Of a DNA stretch of 52,642 bases, positions 33,754-42,860 are shown in pieces; within the stretch, counting starts at the first letter, position 1, and every line of letters starts with the position of its first letter. The notes under the pieces were generated by a model that was not told the origin of the DNA, did no database searches, and saw nothing but the letters and a program-made list of their open reading frames with translations. The stretch is from Gemmatimonadota bacterium (GTDB taxonomy: Bacteria; Gemmatimonadota; Gemmatimonadetes; Longimicrobiales; Gaopeijiaceae): positions 1-52,642 of the forward strand of contig JAPPNN010000025.1 of assembly GCA_028873815.1 (NCBI GenBank), given 5' to 3'. The translations under genes were made by a program, and so were the position numbers.

Positions 33754-34104
33754 GCGCGGTGCTGCGCCGGTCCGATGTGGTCAGGATCCTCGCCCGGCAA
33801 TGCTCGCTGACGAGGGAGCAGGCCGAAGCGGTGAACGAGTTGTTCGGTTCGCTGACCGACAAGGGGGCATTGGGTGATCCGGGCCTTATTCAGGAGGCCG
33901 TCACTCACGGCATCGCGATCAAGCTCCGGTCGTTCGGCGAGTTCAACCGGCGTCTGTGGAAGGGCAAGCGGATACCGAAAGCTCCGGCCGGAGTCGAAGC
34001 GACCAATGACGCCGGACCGCTATGTTCCGTTCTTCAAGCCGGCGGTGCCGTTCAGGCGGGCCGTCGAGGGTCGCGCCGTTCGAGGACGAGGGAGGAGGGT
34101 CGGA
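33750..34104 (+). pseudogene. HU/IHF-like gene with frameshift
   Basis: Residues 1-90 follow the HU fold: SDVVRILARQCSLTREQAEA, then LRSFGEFNRRLWKGKRIPKA (the G-F-G-x-F arm). Near 34012-34018 the frame shifts: the next frame continues with RYVPFFKPAVPFRRAV, the expected HU C-terminal F-K-P-G region. Restoring one frame gives a complete HU-like protein. DNA bending protein if functional; the shift may be real, a sequencing error or programmed. ATG overlaps the preceding stop. Confidence 0.65.
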
Positions 34105-34353
34105 GTGAGCACGCTGGCGAAGTTCAGAATGCGGCCGGCTCGAGGACCGGCTCTTGTGATTCGGATGCTGCACCCCGACGAGAAAGTGAACACTGCGACC
34201 GGCATCGTCATTTCCGAGGGTGCCGAGAGGTGCCTGGCCCACGTGGGTACTGAACCAAGCAGAAGCGTGCCCTACGGGCGGACGTATCTGCTCGACCGGC
34301 ACCGCGACGTGATGGAAGCGTGGAGCGGCTACATCGGGGGTGCGCATGCGTGA
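34105..34353 (+). CDS. 82-aa operon protein
   Basis: GTG start 6 nt behind GGAGGAGG, an unusually strong site. FRMRPARGPALVIRMLHPDE, then YLLDRHRDVMEAWSGY. Unrecognised. It is in the frame of the shifted HU tail, so a fused product is possible if the shift is programmed. Confidence 0.65.
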   Translation: MSTLAKFRMRPARGPALVIRMLHPDEKVNTATGIVISEGAERCLAHVGTEPSRSVPYGRTYLLDRHRDVMEAWSGYIGGAHA

Positions 34354-34957
34354 TGATGCCGCCCTGGAAGACTTCACACGCAGGTGGTACCCAGATATGG
34401 CCGAGAGGCTCCTCGCGCTTCGGCGCCGGCTTCAACGCGAGACGCGAAGCGTCACCGATATGGAAGAGCAGGCACTGACCCTGATGGAACTCGAGCTGGC
34501 GATGATCCCCTCCATTGACCATGCGGCGGCACAGGTGGCTTTGGAGCTATGTGTCAGTCCGGCAAAATGGGATACTTTGGTGCTGGCATCGGAGCTCGAC
34601 CCCATGTCGTGGAAGATCTGCCGGGAGCTCGTCAGGCTGCTCCGCGGGTTCGCACCCACCTTGCTCGCGGCGTCACCGCTGTGGGACTGGGCGCTCGACG
34701 TGGCTCAAGGCACTCGGGTCGAACCCAGGAAGTGGGGGCGCCCCAAGAACCTTCCCGCGCACGACCTTGCGATTGCGGCCTGCGTACTGAATCTCCGCGA
34801 CATCGGCCACCGGTCCGCGACCGACCCCAACATTCCGAAGGGAACGGCCTTCGATTTGGTGGCCAAACGGCTGTATCGCTCGCCTGGAGCCGTGCGGGCC
34901 ATATGGCGGCGCCACCGCACGATGCTGGAAACGCACCATGGAGGCGAAACTCCATGA
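34346..34957 (+). CDS. 203-aa helical operon protein
   Basis: ATG behind GGGGG (an alternative GTG lies at 34340), overlapping the preceding stop. All-helical: MAERLLALRRRLQRE, ELELAMIPSIDHAAAQVALE, and a basic C-terminus KRLYRSPGAVRAIWRRHR resembling a DNA-binding helix. No family recognised. The stop overlaps the next ATG. Confidence 0.72.
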   Translation: MRDDAALEDFTRRWYPDMAERLLALRRRLQRETRSVTDMEEQALTLMELELAMIPSIDHAAAQVALELCVSPAKWDTLVLASELDPMSWKICRELVRLLRGFAPTLLAASPLWDWALDVAQGTRVEPRKWGRPKNLPAHDLAIAACVLNLRDIGHRSATDPNIPKGTAFDLVAKRLYRSPGAVRAIWRRHRTMLETHHGGETP

Positions 34958-35823
34958 TCATCTTGTACGCCGACCAAGGGGGGCTGAGGCAAATCATCCA
35001 GGGCCATGTCTCCGGCATGGCGCACCGGACCGCTCCGAGCGCGAGCGTGTTCCGCATTTTGATGGCTACCGAAGCGCGGATCGGCGTCGTCGGCACTCTC
35101 GATTGCACCGATGGACTCGTGCGGCTGCTCAAGTCCGCCCTCCAGCTCGACATGGCGGACGGACCGCGCTGCATCGTGGTCACGCGGGTCACGTTCGACA
35201 ATCTCAGGCACCTCCGGGACATCGAGGGCGACCGGCTCCACGTGGTGTGGATCGAGGAAATCGAGGAATGCCTGCCCAAGGTGCTTGACAAGGCGGTGCG
35301 GAAGGAGAGGGTGGAGGAACACCTTCCCCGACCGCTCGACCATGTGCTCCGGATTATCGAAGAGGCGGAGGAACCACACCGGCCCGACCCCCTTCGGCGC
35401 TTGGGGTTGTGGCTGCTCAGTGACCTCACGCTTGATCCGCCCCTGGCTCGTGCGGTTCGGCTCGTCTGCCGAGTCGAGGAAGACGACAACGGCTCGGTTC
35501 CGCCGGCCATGTCCGTGGCCGAACTGGCGAAACGGGTCGACCTTCACCCTGCGAAACTCGGTTATCTCTGGAAGACCAGAATCCCGCTGCGCTGCACCAT
35601 GCGCCAGATGATCCAGTGGAGCGCTCTTCTTTGGGCGATTCGCAACCGCAATGATCGCACTTGGAAAGACATCGCGCGAGAGATCGGCATCACCGGGCAG
35701 ACGCTGGGGCGCTACAGCCAGAGCCTCGCGCAGGCGCCACTCCACAAAACCACCACCGATGACCCCGCCCAATTCACACGTCGGTTCACGGAGTGGTTGT
35801 CCCGGGTCGCGACAAGTGAGTGA
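34954..35823 (+). CDS. AraC-like HTH protein
   Basis: 289 aa. The C-terminus (about 215-270) carries WKDIAREIGITGQTLGRYSQ, the second HTH of AraC-type regulators, preceded by a first HTH-like VAELAKRVDLHPAKLGYLWK. The N-terminal 120 residues alternate strands and helices like a degenerate receiver (IGVVGTLDCTDGLVRLLK, LHVVWIEEIEECLPK). Likely a transcription regulator of the operon. ATGA overlap upstream; 8-nt overlap with the TnpB-like gene downstream. Confidence 0.78.
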   Translation: MIILYADQGGLRQIIQGHVSGMAHRTAPSASVFRILMATEARIGVVGTLDCTDGLVRLLKSALQLDMADGPRCIVVTRVTFDNLRHLRDIEGDRLHVVWIEEIEECLPKVLDKAVRKERVEEHLPRPLDHVLRIIEEAEEPHRPDPLRRLGLWLLSDLTLDPPLARAVRLVCRVEEDDNGSVPPAMSVAELAKRVDLHPAKLGYLWKTRIPLRCTMRQMIQWSALLWAIRNRNDRTWKDIAREIGITGQTLGRYSQSLAQAPLHKTTTDDPAQFTRRFTEWLSRVATSE

Positions 35824-36895
35824 GGCTGGCCGAACTAGGACTGACGTTTTGGCCACCCGGCTCCGGACCTTCGGTTGTAGGCTCAAGATCTACCCGACGC
35901 GTGCTCAAGCGGAACGATTCGCAACATGGGCCGACGCGGGTAGCCATTTACGCGACATGCTGGTCGAGCGGGACAGGGCCTGCTACAGGAAGACAGCCAA
36001 GCGGCTGACCCGGCGCGAGCTGCAGGAGGTCGTATACGAGTTCGCAGAGGCGAATCCGGGTCTCGACTGGCTTGCTCATTCCCGCAACCAGCACGCACGG
36101 GACCACGACACCGCCATGCGTCGAGCGTTCGACCGAATGGAGGCGGGCAAGCGGGGCGCGGACGTGGGGTGGCCCAGACTTCGTAGTGGCCGTCCGGCGA
36201 CGATCTACGTGCCCAACCAGATGTTCCTGGCGAGTGAAGAAGCGTCCTACGTGCGGCTGTCGCGGGCGCGGCACGGGTGGACCCGCTATCGAGGCACGAT
36301 TCCGAGGGGCGTGATCCTTTCGGGCAGGGTTCGGCGTACCGGTTCCGGCTGGGTGCTCACGCTCTCCATGAGGGCTCCGCTGCCCAAATACATCGAGCCG
36401 ATCCGGGAGAAGTGTGACGTGATGCTCGAGCGGGACGGATCGGTGAGGGTGACGGACGGTGCCGCAACCGTGTGGTTTTCGGGCGCGCCACAGAATCGCC
36501 AGCATGCGAAGCGGCAGGCAAGGCTGGCGCGGCGCGCGAGAAGGCGATCGTGGCGGTGCGGGGAATGCGGCGCCCTGATGAGGAGTGACGTGCGATCCGG
36601 CCTCCTTGCCCGGGACAAGCGGCAGGCGCCGTGCGGTCACTGGATCGTGGACTACGTGAAGACGGAGCGGTTGAAGCATGCGGAAGCGGCGCTGTGGAGG
36701 TTACGCCGGCGGGACTGGAACCGTGCGAAGGACGCGGCCCACAATGCGACGGCCGCGCTCGTGCGCACGTATGGCGGCATCAACGTGGTCGGAAGGCCAG
36801 CGGACTCCGTGGTTGCCACGGAGCTCGAGCGCCAACTCGACTACAAGAGCGCTTGGCGCGGGAGGACGATTACGAGGAACGGTACCGCCGCGTAG
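35816..36895 (+). CDS. TnpB-like protein, RuvC acidic residues lost
   Basis: 359 aa from GTG. The N-terminal FGCRLKIYPTRAQAERFATW, the central beta part (YVRLSRARHGWTRYRGTIP) and ELERQLDYKSAWRGRT follow the TnpB/OrfB (IS605) layout closely. At RuvC motif I (G-I-D-x-G in TnpB) it has VMLERDG, with Glu205 at the Asp position; at motif II (V-x-E-D-L-N) it has INVVGRPADS, with Gly326 for Glu. It ends right after the Y-K-x-x-W-x-G-R motif, so the zinc finger and motif III Asp are missing. A Cys/His cluster (C248, C251, C273, H275) is inserted between motifs I and II. Probably nuclease-dead; by analogy with TldR proteins it may be an RNA-guided DNA binder or regulator. Translated with the AraC-like gene. 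Confidence 0.85.
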   Translation: MSEAGRTRTDVLATRLRTFGCRLKIYPTRAQAERFATWADAGSHLRDMLVERDRACYRKTAKRLTRRELQEVVYEFAEANPGLDWLAHSRNQHARDHDTAMRRAFDRMEAGKRGADVGWPRLRSGRPATIYVPNQMFLASEEASYVRLSRARHGWTRYRGTIPRGVILSGRVRRTGSGWVLTLSMRAPLPKYIEPIREKCDVMLERDGSVRVTDGAATVWFSGAPQNRQHAKRQARLARRARRRSWRCGECGALMRSDVRSGLLARDKRQAPCGHWIVDYVKTERLKHAEAALWRLRRRDWNRAKDAAHNATAALVRTYGGINVVGRPADSVVATELERQLDYKSAWRGRTITRNGTAA

Positions 36896-36942
36896 GCGGA
36901 AACCGGCCCTCCTCGCGAGGGCGAACGGACGTGGAGACGCCC

Positions 36943-37089
36943 ATGTCGGGGGTCTGCGAAGCGTCAATCCTAGCCGTGGACTTCGCGGTCACGGTAGGCG
37001 AGTACGATCTCGCCCTACCCAGCCGCATCTTCATGTGCGGCGAGTACGATCTGGCGCGACCTGGGGGCCGAGGGGGGGATTCTTACTAG
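36943..37089 (+). CDS. 48-aa ORF with duplicated GEYDLA
   Basis: ATG behind GGAGACGCCC. Contains VGEYDLALPSRIFMCGEYDL, i.e. GEYDLA twice 14 codons apart, matching a 14-bp DNA repeat (GGCGAGTACGATCT at 36997-37010 and 37039-37052). It may be a real micropeptide or part of a non-coding RNA at the 3' side of the TnpB-like gene. Confidence 0.4.
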   Translation: MSGVCEASILAVDFAVTVGEYDLALPSRIFMCGEYDLARPGGRGGDSY

Positions 37090-37342
37090 GGATCGGAAAT
37101 CCTTACAGGCAGGAGCAAAAACCGACGACTAGGCAGACTGTTTCGGCCTGTCTTCGGGCTGTATTGGCCGTTTGGGGCTTGTCGGGGCTGTTCCGGCGTT
37201 GGCACGCTGCTTGCACTGCACCTGGGACATGGAAATCCCTTTTCTCCGTCCCCCTGTTCGGTTTCCGGTTTCGGGGCGTGGACATAGATCTTCGGCCCAC
37301 TCGGGGCCGGATTCATTTCATTCCAACCGAAAGGACAGTGGA

Positions 37343-40300
37343 ATGAGAAGCAGATTCAGGCAGTACCTCGCGGCGGCAACTTTGCTGACGCTTCCGATCA
37401 TCGCCGCGTGCGGAGAGGACGTCATGCCTCCTCCGCCGACGGGCTCCATCGTGGGCCAGGTGTCGATCGAGGGCATGGGGATCGACGGTGTAACCGTCTC
37501 CCTTAGCAACGGGGCCTCCACTGCTACGGCTGGCGGCGGGAACTACCGCTTCGACACCGTGGAGCAGGGCTCCTACACGGTGACGATCAGCGGATTCCCC
37601 GCGGACGCCAGCTTCGATCAAACCTCAGCTCCCGCTAGCATCGGCGACACCGGCGGGACGGTCACCGTGGACTTCCGCGGCACCTACATCCGCACCGCCT
37701 CGATCATGGGGACGGTGACGGTGGAGAATATGGGTCTCGGCGGCGTCACCGTCATGCTCTCGGGCATGGCCGACGGCCAGACCACGACTGACGACAGCGG
37801 CCAGTATTCCTTCACGGGACTGCGGGCCGGGACGTACTCTGTCGAGATTTCGAGCTTCGACGCCAACGAGGTCGGCTTCTCGAGCACCTCGGGTGCGGCG
37901 ACGGTCGGCGTCGGCGAGTCGAAGGTCGTTAGCTTCGACGGCACGTATCTCCGCACGGCGGGGATCCAGGGCCAGGTGAGCGTTGACGGCGAGGGCCTTC
38001 AGGGCGTCACCGTGACGCTGATGGGCCACGGCGAAGAGGGAACCGCCATGACGGACGCGGGCGGACTCTACTCGTTCTCGAAGCTGCGCTCGGGCACCTA
38101 TCAGGTTGCGATTTCGGGCTACGACACCGACGACTACGAGTTCGCAACGACTTCGAAGACCGCGACGATCGCGACCGGCGAGACCGTCAATGTGCCGTTC
38201 GAGGGCACGCTGCTACGGACGGCCGGCATCGCGGGCCGGGTCAGCGTCGAAGGCATGGGCCTTAACGGCGTGACGGTCACGCTTGCGGGCGCTGCCGACG
38301 CGACGACCGAGACGGCGGGCGGTGGGCAATACTCATTCGCCGGTCTGGCGGCTGGTACCTACGTCGTGAGCATTGAAAACCCGGACGATGTCGCGTACAA
38401 CTTCGACGACGCCGAGACGACGAAGAACATCACGCTCGAGGACGACCAGTCCGCGATCGTGAACTTCAGCGGCACGCACACCCGCACCGCCTCGGTGACG
38501 GGCAAGATGTACCTCGACGAGGCGCCGCGGGACAAGGAGTACACGGCGAACGAGCCGGCGCTCGCGCACGCGGGTCTTCCGCTCATCCTGCAGGGTCCGG
38601 GCGTCAACGATGTAATGCTCGGCGTGACGATGGACGACGGCAGCTTTGCCTTTGAGGGTCTGATTGCCGGCTCCTACCGCGTGCTAGTCGACGTGACCGA
38701 AGAGGTGGCCACTGGACTGGCCGAGGCCGGGTACGCCTTCGCGGGCGACCTGACCGGTCAGGTGGTGAGTGTTGGAGCCGGTATGGAGGCTCAAGTCAAC
38801 TTCCCGTTCCGGATCACGACACAGACGATCATGGTCGGTGCCGTGATGGGCAACGCGGACGAGACCGGGGCTGCGGTCGCGGGCGTCGAGTTGGCGCTCT
38901 ACGCTAATGCCGACGAGACCGGCATGTTGAGCGAGGCGAAGACGGACGAGATGGGCATGGCGAAGTTCGACTTCGCCCGGGCCGACAACACCGGGCCGGG
39001 GGGCAACGACAACATCGTGTTCGTCAAGGTCAAGACGACCGGCCACGATGCGCTCATGGTGTCGGACAACGACTTCACCGAAGTGACCTACGCCGGCACG
39101 GATCGCGTCTCGAACGCTCCGGCGGCCGTGAAGCTGGTCAACGTGGCGGTCGCGTTCGACTTCTGGGTCAAGAGCAACGAGACGGCCCGTGACGGCGACA
39201 TGGGGCTGGGCGGTTGGAACACGCAGGTGTACATGGGCGATCCGAAGGCTAAGGACGCCATGCCGCTCATGATGGTTGACGAGGACGGCGACACGGTCAA
39301 CGCGACCATGCCGACGAACGACGGCAAGAAGAAGATGGCCGATCTCGGCAAGTCGTCGTTCGCGTACACGGTCGATCCGGCCATGCTGCCGGCGACGTTT
39401 ACGGTGATGGCGACGGAGGGCGACAAGGCCGGCCAGCCCGACATGGGCGAGGCGTGGATGCAGGGCGACGCGCTGATGCACACGCACACCGGTCTCGACC
39501 TGCCGTCGGACGACATGGCCGACCTCGGGCCAATCCGGATCACGTACACGACCCAGGCCATCTACGTGGGCGTGCACCGCGAACTGGACGACCGGACCGG
39601 GTACACGGACTATCATGGTGCCGGTGAAGGCGATGGTCGGCCGAGCGACAAGGGCCATGCCGACAACGAAGGCGCGGGCAAGATCACGATCACCCTGATG
39701 ACGGCCGACAGCCGCGGCCGGTTGAGAGCCTTCGAGTACGACCACGACGCCGATCCCAAGACGGACGATCAGGAGGCTGTCGCGACGGCGGGTGCCTCCG
39801 GCATGGTGTCGTTCAAGAACATCCCGGCGGACACCGAGATCACGGTCGTGGCCGATGAGGGAAGCGGCATGGTGGTCGTTCCGGATAGCCGGGCGTCAAG
39901 AGAGATCGACGCGTTCGGCGACCAGTTGGACGATTATCCGGACGGTGTAATGGTCGGCACGTTCGGCGAGGGCAGCGGTGCCCGCCCGGACGTGTGGATC
40001 TGCCCGCTGCAGCGGCAGAAGAGCGACGACCCCAACGAGGTGTGCTCGACCTACGCCTACAAGTGGACGACCGGGACGGTCAGTGGCACGGTCTCAAATC
40101 TCCGCAAGGGCGACAAGGCCACCCTCACCCTGGATCCGGTCAACAGCAACGACGACTATGCGGACGACCTCGCTAAGGACCAGGAAGTGACCGGGACCGG
40201 CAGCGGACCCGTGGCGTACTCCTTCGCGGGTGTGGCGGACGGCAATTACACGGTCACGCTCGAAGCCAAGGCGGGAAGCTGGAGCAAGAAGGAAGCCAAG

Positions 40301-42010
40301 GGCATCGAGGTCGTGCACGACGAGTCGAGCGCCGCGACCGATTACACCGGTGCTACCGACGGCGGCAACAATCTGTCCGTCACCGACCTGCGCGGCATCA
40401 TCAAGGGCCGGGTCGCGAACGAATCCAACAACCGTGACGGCCTCACGAGAGACGAGTCCAGGGCCGGCGTCGTGGTGAACCTCCACGCGGCGAGCAAGCC
40501 GATCGCGAGTGGCGCCAACCGTAACAGACGCACGATCGGCGCCAAGTTGGCAACCGCCGAGACCGACGGGGACGGCGTGTTCATGTTCGAAGGCCTGACG
40601 GTAGGCGGCTCCTACTTCCTGATCGCGGAGGAGACGGACCTTTACACCGCGGTCAGAACCGGCGAAACGCGGATCCCGGGCCAGAAGACGACGGACGTTG
40701 TGAAGCACGCACTCGCGAGTGCCATCGTGCCGCCCTCGCCGGCCCAGGAGCCTGGAACCCCGACGTGGAACCACCGCGCCAACACGGGCACTCCCAACGG
40801 CGCCAACAACTTCACCCTGCTCTACAAGGATGGCGAGGTCGAAGGCGACGTTTCGGATCCGAGCGCGCGGGCCGCGCACAGCCGCGCGGTCGCCGTGTTG
40901 CAGCTGTGCAGGACGGCTACCCCGGCAACCGGGGACATCACCGGGTGCAACGTCACCGGCACCCCCGTGGAGTTGGAGGCCGATGTGGACGCGGACGGCA
41001 ACTGGATCGCCGACGGTGTCCGGGAAGGCGTCTATAGGGTGATCGTGGACCGGCCGGCGGGCTACATCGCTGTGAGCAGCACCGGCACCACTGATGCAAG
41101 CGACGCCGGCTACTACACCCAGCAGTTCGTCGAACTCAAGGGTGGGCGTGCCGAAGCCGAAACAGAGACGTTCCACATCAAGGACGAGAACGCGGACGGT
41201 AATTCGATTCTCAACAGTGTGACTGTCGACAATAGCAGATGTGATACGGGAAGCTTGGACGCCGATGATCCCACCAGCAATGCGTGTGGCGACGATGTGG
41301 CTGGCTCGTTCAGCGTGACGGTCGATGCGAGCCCCGGGGCGGTGGTCCGGCTGAGCAACCTTGGTTCGGACGATGACGTGAACACCGGTGGAAACCGGTC
41401 TTTCGAGGTGAGGAACGGTCGCTCCTCGACGATCACGCTGGACGATGCGGGCTCGGAGAGCTTCTTCGTCCACGTCCGGTCCGCGGACGGCTATGGGACC
41501 AACGGATCGGCTGGTCTGAACAACCCGTCCACCGCAGGCTTCCATCTCCGGAAGAATGCCGACGCCCGGCTGGACGAGCTCACGCTTACGTTCGCCGGCG
41601 GCACGATCGTACTGGATCGCAGGGAACTCGGACTGGATCCGGGGAACCCGGACGGCGAGACGGGTCCCGTGACAGGAGCGCATCCCGTGGCCTACACGGT
41701 GGACGGGGCCGACGGAACCGGCAACGCGGTGCCCTCGGCCAACGAAGGTGTGGCCCTCACGGCCACCGGGAAGGATGGTGACTTCGACCTGGCGGCTTTT
41801 GAGACCTTGGCCACAGCCACCGCGCAATGCACCATCACCGGGGCTTCCGATGGCAACTCGCCGCATTCGATCACGCTGCCGGCCAACGCGGGCAGCGTGA
41901 AGGGGACCGCCAGGTTCTGCGTCGCCATCATAGACAGCAATGGCGCTGACCCCGCGGATGCGAACACCGACAACTACAACGTGTACCGCGTCGTTCTGAC
42001 CAGGAAGTAG
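37343..42010 (+). CDS. Giant repeat lipoprotein (CarboxypepD_reg-like)
   Basis: 1555 aa. Lipoprotein signal MRSRFRQYLAAATLLTLPII ending IAAC (Cys about 23). Four to five tandem repeats of about 85-90 residues follow (G-x-V-x-V-E-G-x-G-L-x-G-V-T-V-x-L ... G-x-Y-x-F-x-x-L-x-x-G-T-Y-x-V-x-I-S), typical of carboxypeptidase-regulatory/SdrD B-like beta sandwiches, then a long region of related Ig-like units and a C-terminal beta domain with five Cys. Probably exposed at the cell surface in adhesion or matrix binding. ATG behind AAAGGAC. Ends at a strong terminator. Confidence 0.88.
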   Translation: MRSRFRQYLAAATLLTLPIIAACGEDVMPPPPTGSIVGQVSIEGMGIDGVTVSLSNGASTATAGGGNYRFDTVEQGSYTVTISGFPADASFDQTSAPASIGDTGGTVTVDFRGTYIRTASIMGTVTVENMGLGGVTVMLSGMADGQTTTDDSGQYSFTGLRAGTYSVEISSFDANEVGFSSTSGAATVGVGESKVVSFDGTYLRTAGIQGQVSVDGEGLQGVTVTLMGHGEEGTAMTDAGGLYSFSKLRSGTYQVAISGYDTDDYEFATTSKTATIATGETVNVPFEGTLLRTAGIAGRVSVEGMGLNGVTVTLAGAADATTETAGGGQYSFAGLAAGTYVVSIENPDDVAYNFDDAETTKNITLEDDQSAIVNFSGTHTRTASVTGKMYLDEAPRDKEYTANEPALAHAGLPLILQGPGVNDVMLGVTMDDGSFAFEGLIAGSYRVLVDVTEEVATGLAEAGYAFAGDLTGQVVSVGAGMEAQVNFPFRITTQTIMVGAVMGNADETGAAVAGVELALYANADETGMLSEAKTDEMGMAKFDFARADNTGPGGNDNIVFVKVKTTGHDALMVSDNDFTEVTYAGTDRVSNAPAAVKLVNVAVAFDFWVKSNETARDGDMGLGGWNTQVYMGDPKAKDAMPLMMVDEDGDTVNATMPTNDGKKKMADLGKSSFAYTVDPAMLPATFTVMATEGDKAGQPDMGEAWMQGDALMHTHTGLDLPSDDMADLGPIRITYTTQAIYVGVHRELDDRTGYTDYHGAGEGDGRPSDKGHADNEGAGKITITLMTADSRGRLRAFEYDHDADPKTDDQEAVATAGASGMVSFKNIPADTEITVVADEGSGMVVVPDSRASREIDAFGDQLDDYPDGVMVGTFGEGSGARPDVWICPLQRQKSDDPNEVCSTYAYKWTTGTVSGTVSNLRKGDKATLTLDPVNSNDDYADDLAKDQEVTGTGSGPVAYSFAGVADGNYTVTLEAKAGSWSKKEAKGIEVVHDESSAATDYTGATDGGNNLSVTDLRGIIKGRVANESNNRDGLTRDESRAGVVVNLHAASKPIASGANRNRRTIGAKLATAETDGDGVFMFEGLTVGGSYFLIAEETDLYTAVRTGETRIPGQKTTDVVKHALASAIVPPSPAQEPGTPTWNHRANTGTPNGANNFTLLYKDGEVEGDVSDPSARAAHSRAVAVLQLCRTATPATGDITGCNVTGTPVELEADVDADGNWIADGVREGVYRVIVDRPAGYIAVSSTGTTDASDAGYYTQQFVELKGGRAEAETETFHIKDENADGNSILNSVTVDNSRCDTGSLDADDPTSNACGDDVAGSFSVTVDASPGAVVRLSNLGSDDDVNTGGNRSFEVRNGRSSTITLDDAGSESFFVHVRSADGYGTNGSAGLNNPSTAGFHLRKNADARLDELTLTFAGGTIVLDRRELGLDPGNPDGETGPVTGAHPVAYTVDGADGTGNAVPSANEGVALTATGKDGDFDLAAFETLATATAQCTITGASDGNSPHSITLPANAGSVKGTARFCVAIIDSNGADPADANTDNYNVYRVVLTRK

Positions 42011-42066
42011 GAAACGGTACCAACCCATCGGGGATTCCGCCGAGGAATCGCGATGGCGCAGCAAGC

Positions 42067-42110
42067 GTCGCCCCCGTCCGGTTCGCCGGGCGGGGGCGAC
42101 CTTCTTTGTT
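42067..42110 (+). terminator. Rho-independent-type terminator
   Basis: GTCGCCCCCG / CGGGGGCGAC stem around a short GC-rich loop, followed by CTTCTTTGTT, 57 bp after the giant lipoprotein stop. Confidence 0.75.
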
Positions 42111-42339
42111 CAGTAACGAAATCCCGTGAACCCTTCTCGGTGACGTTCCAGAGGCAGCGCGCGCGAGTGCGTCGTTGCCTGCGTCGCCTCGCACCCGGAT
42201 CCGGCGCGGCGATCAGGGCGGGCGAGCGTCCCGCCGATCCCGACCGACTGTTGCCGCTCGGTCCCGGTCAGGCCGGGGTGGACCGCGAGCGAAAGCGCGA
42301 ATCGCGCCCGCCTGGGTCCAAACGGCGCTGCCTGGCCTC

Positions 42340-42860
42340 GTCACGATCCACGACCCCGCGCGCTTGGCGTCGCGACCAGCCGAGGGAACGGGTGTCCGGT
42401 AAGCAGAAAATGGCCGTAGTTGGTTCGTTGTCATGTGCATCTCGTGACCGAGCGGGGTGCGCTCCAGTTCGGCGAGATTCACCACGCCCGGCGTTGTTCA
42501 GCAGGATTTCGAGCCGGTGCGCGTCAGGGACTCGACGCGCGCCCTGCGAACCGCTCGGCGCTCGCAGGATCGGTTAGGTCGAGCACGAGGCCCTCGACCT
42601 TCGCGCCGGGCAGGCCGCACAGAAGGGCTTCCACGGTGGCCCGCGCCTTGGCTTCGCTGCGGCTGGTGAGGATGACCCGCACGCCCCTGTGCGCCAAATT
42701 CGCGAACGAATCTGGAAACCAAGTCCCGTTTGCCGCCCGGTCACACCCACGACCGTGCGGCCGCGAAGCACCGGAATTGTCTTCAAATTCAAGTCTCCAA
42801 CCGGACATCGTGCTTACTGGGGGCGGTAGTTTGCGCACGATGTCCCGGATCAGGTGGACC
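42340..42860 (-). pseudogene. Short-chain dehydrogenase remnant
   Basis: On the minus strand, HRGVRVILTSRSEAKARATV and VEGLVLDLTDPAS match the NAD(P)-binding segment of SDR enzymes; a different frame continues with NNAG-like VVNLAELERTPLGHEMHMTT and NQLRPFSAY, the retinol-dehydrogenase-like G-H-E-x-x-x-x-x-N-x-L stretch. The frame change and missing catalytic Y-x-x-x-K show decay. Confidence 0.65.

Noticed and set aside
36997..37052. CRISPR array
   Set aside because: Only two copies of a 14-bp repeat, which can equally be a coding repeat; no further copies and no cas genes.
35816..37089. Complete IS200/IS605 insertion sequence
   Set aside because: No TnpA, no clear subterminal palindromes on both sides, and the gene overlaps its upstream neighbour, so it is not a free-standing IS.
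40094..42064. 656-codon frame opposite the giant lipoprotein gene
   Set aside because: Shadow of the codon bias of the plus-strand gene; Val/Arg/Gly-rich, no start signal.
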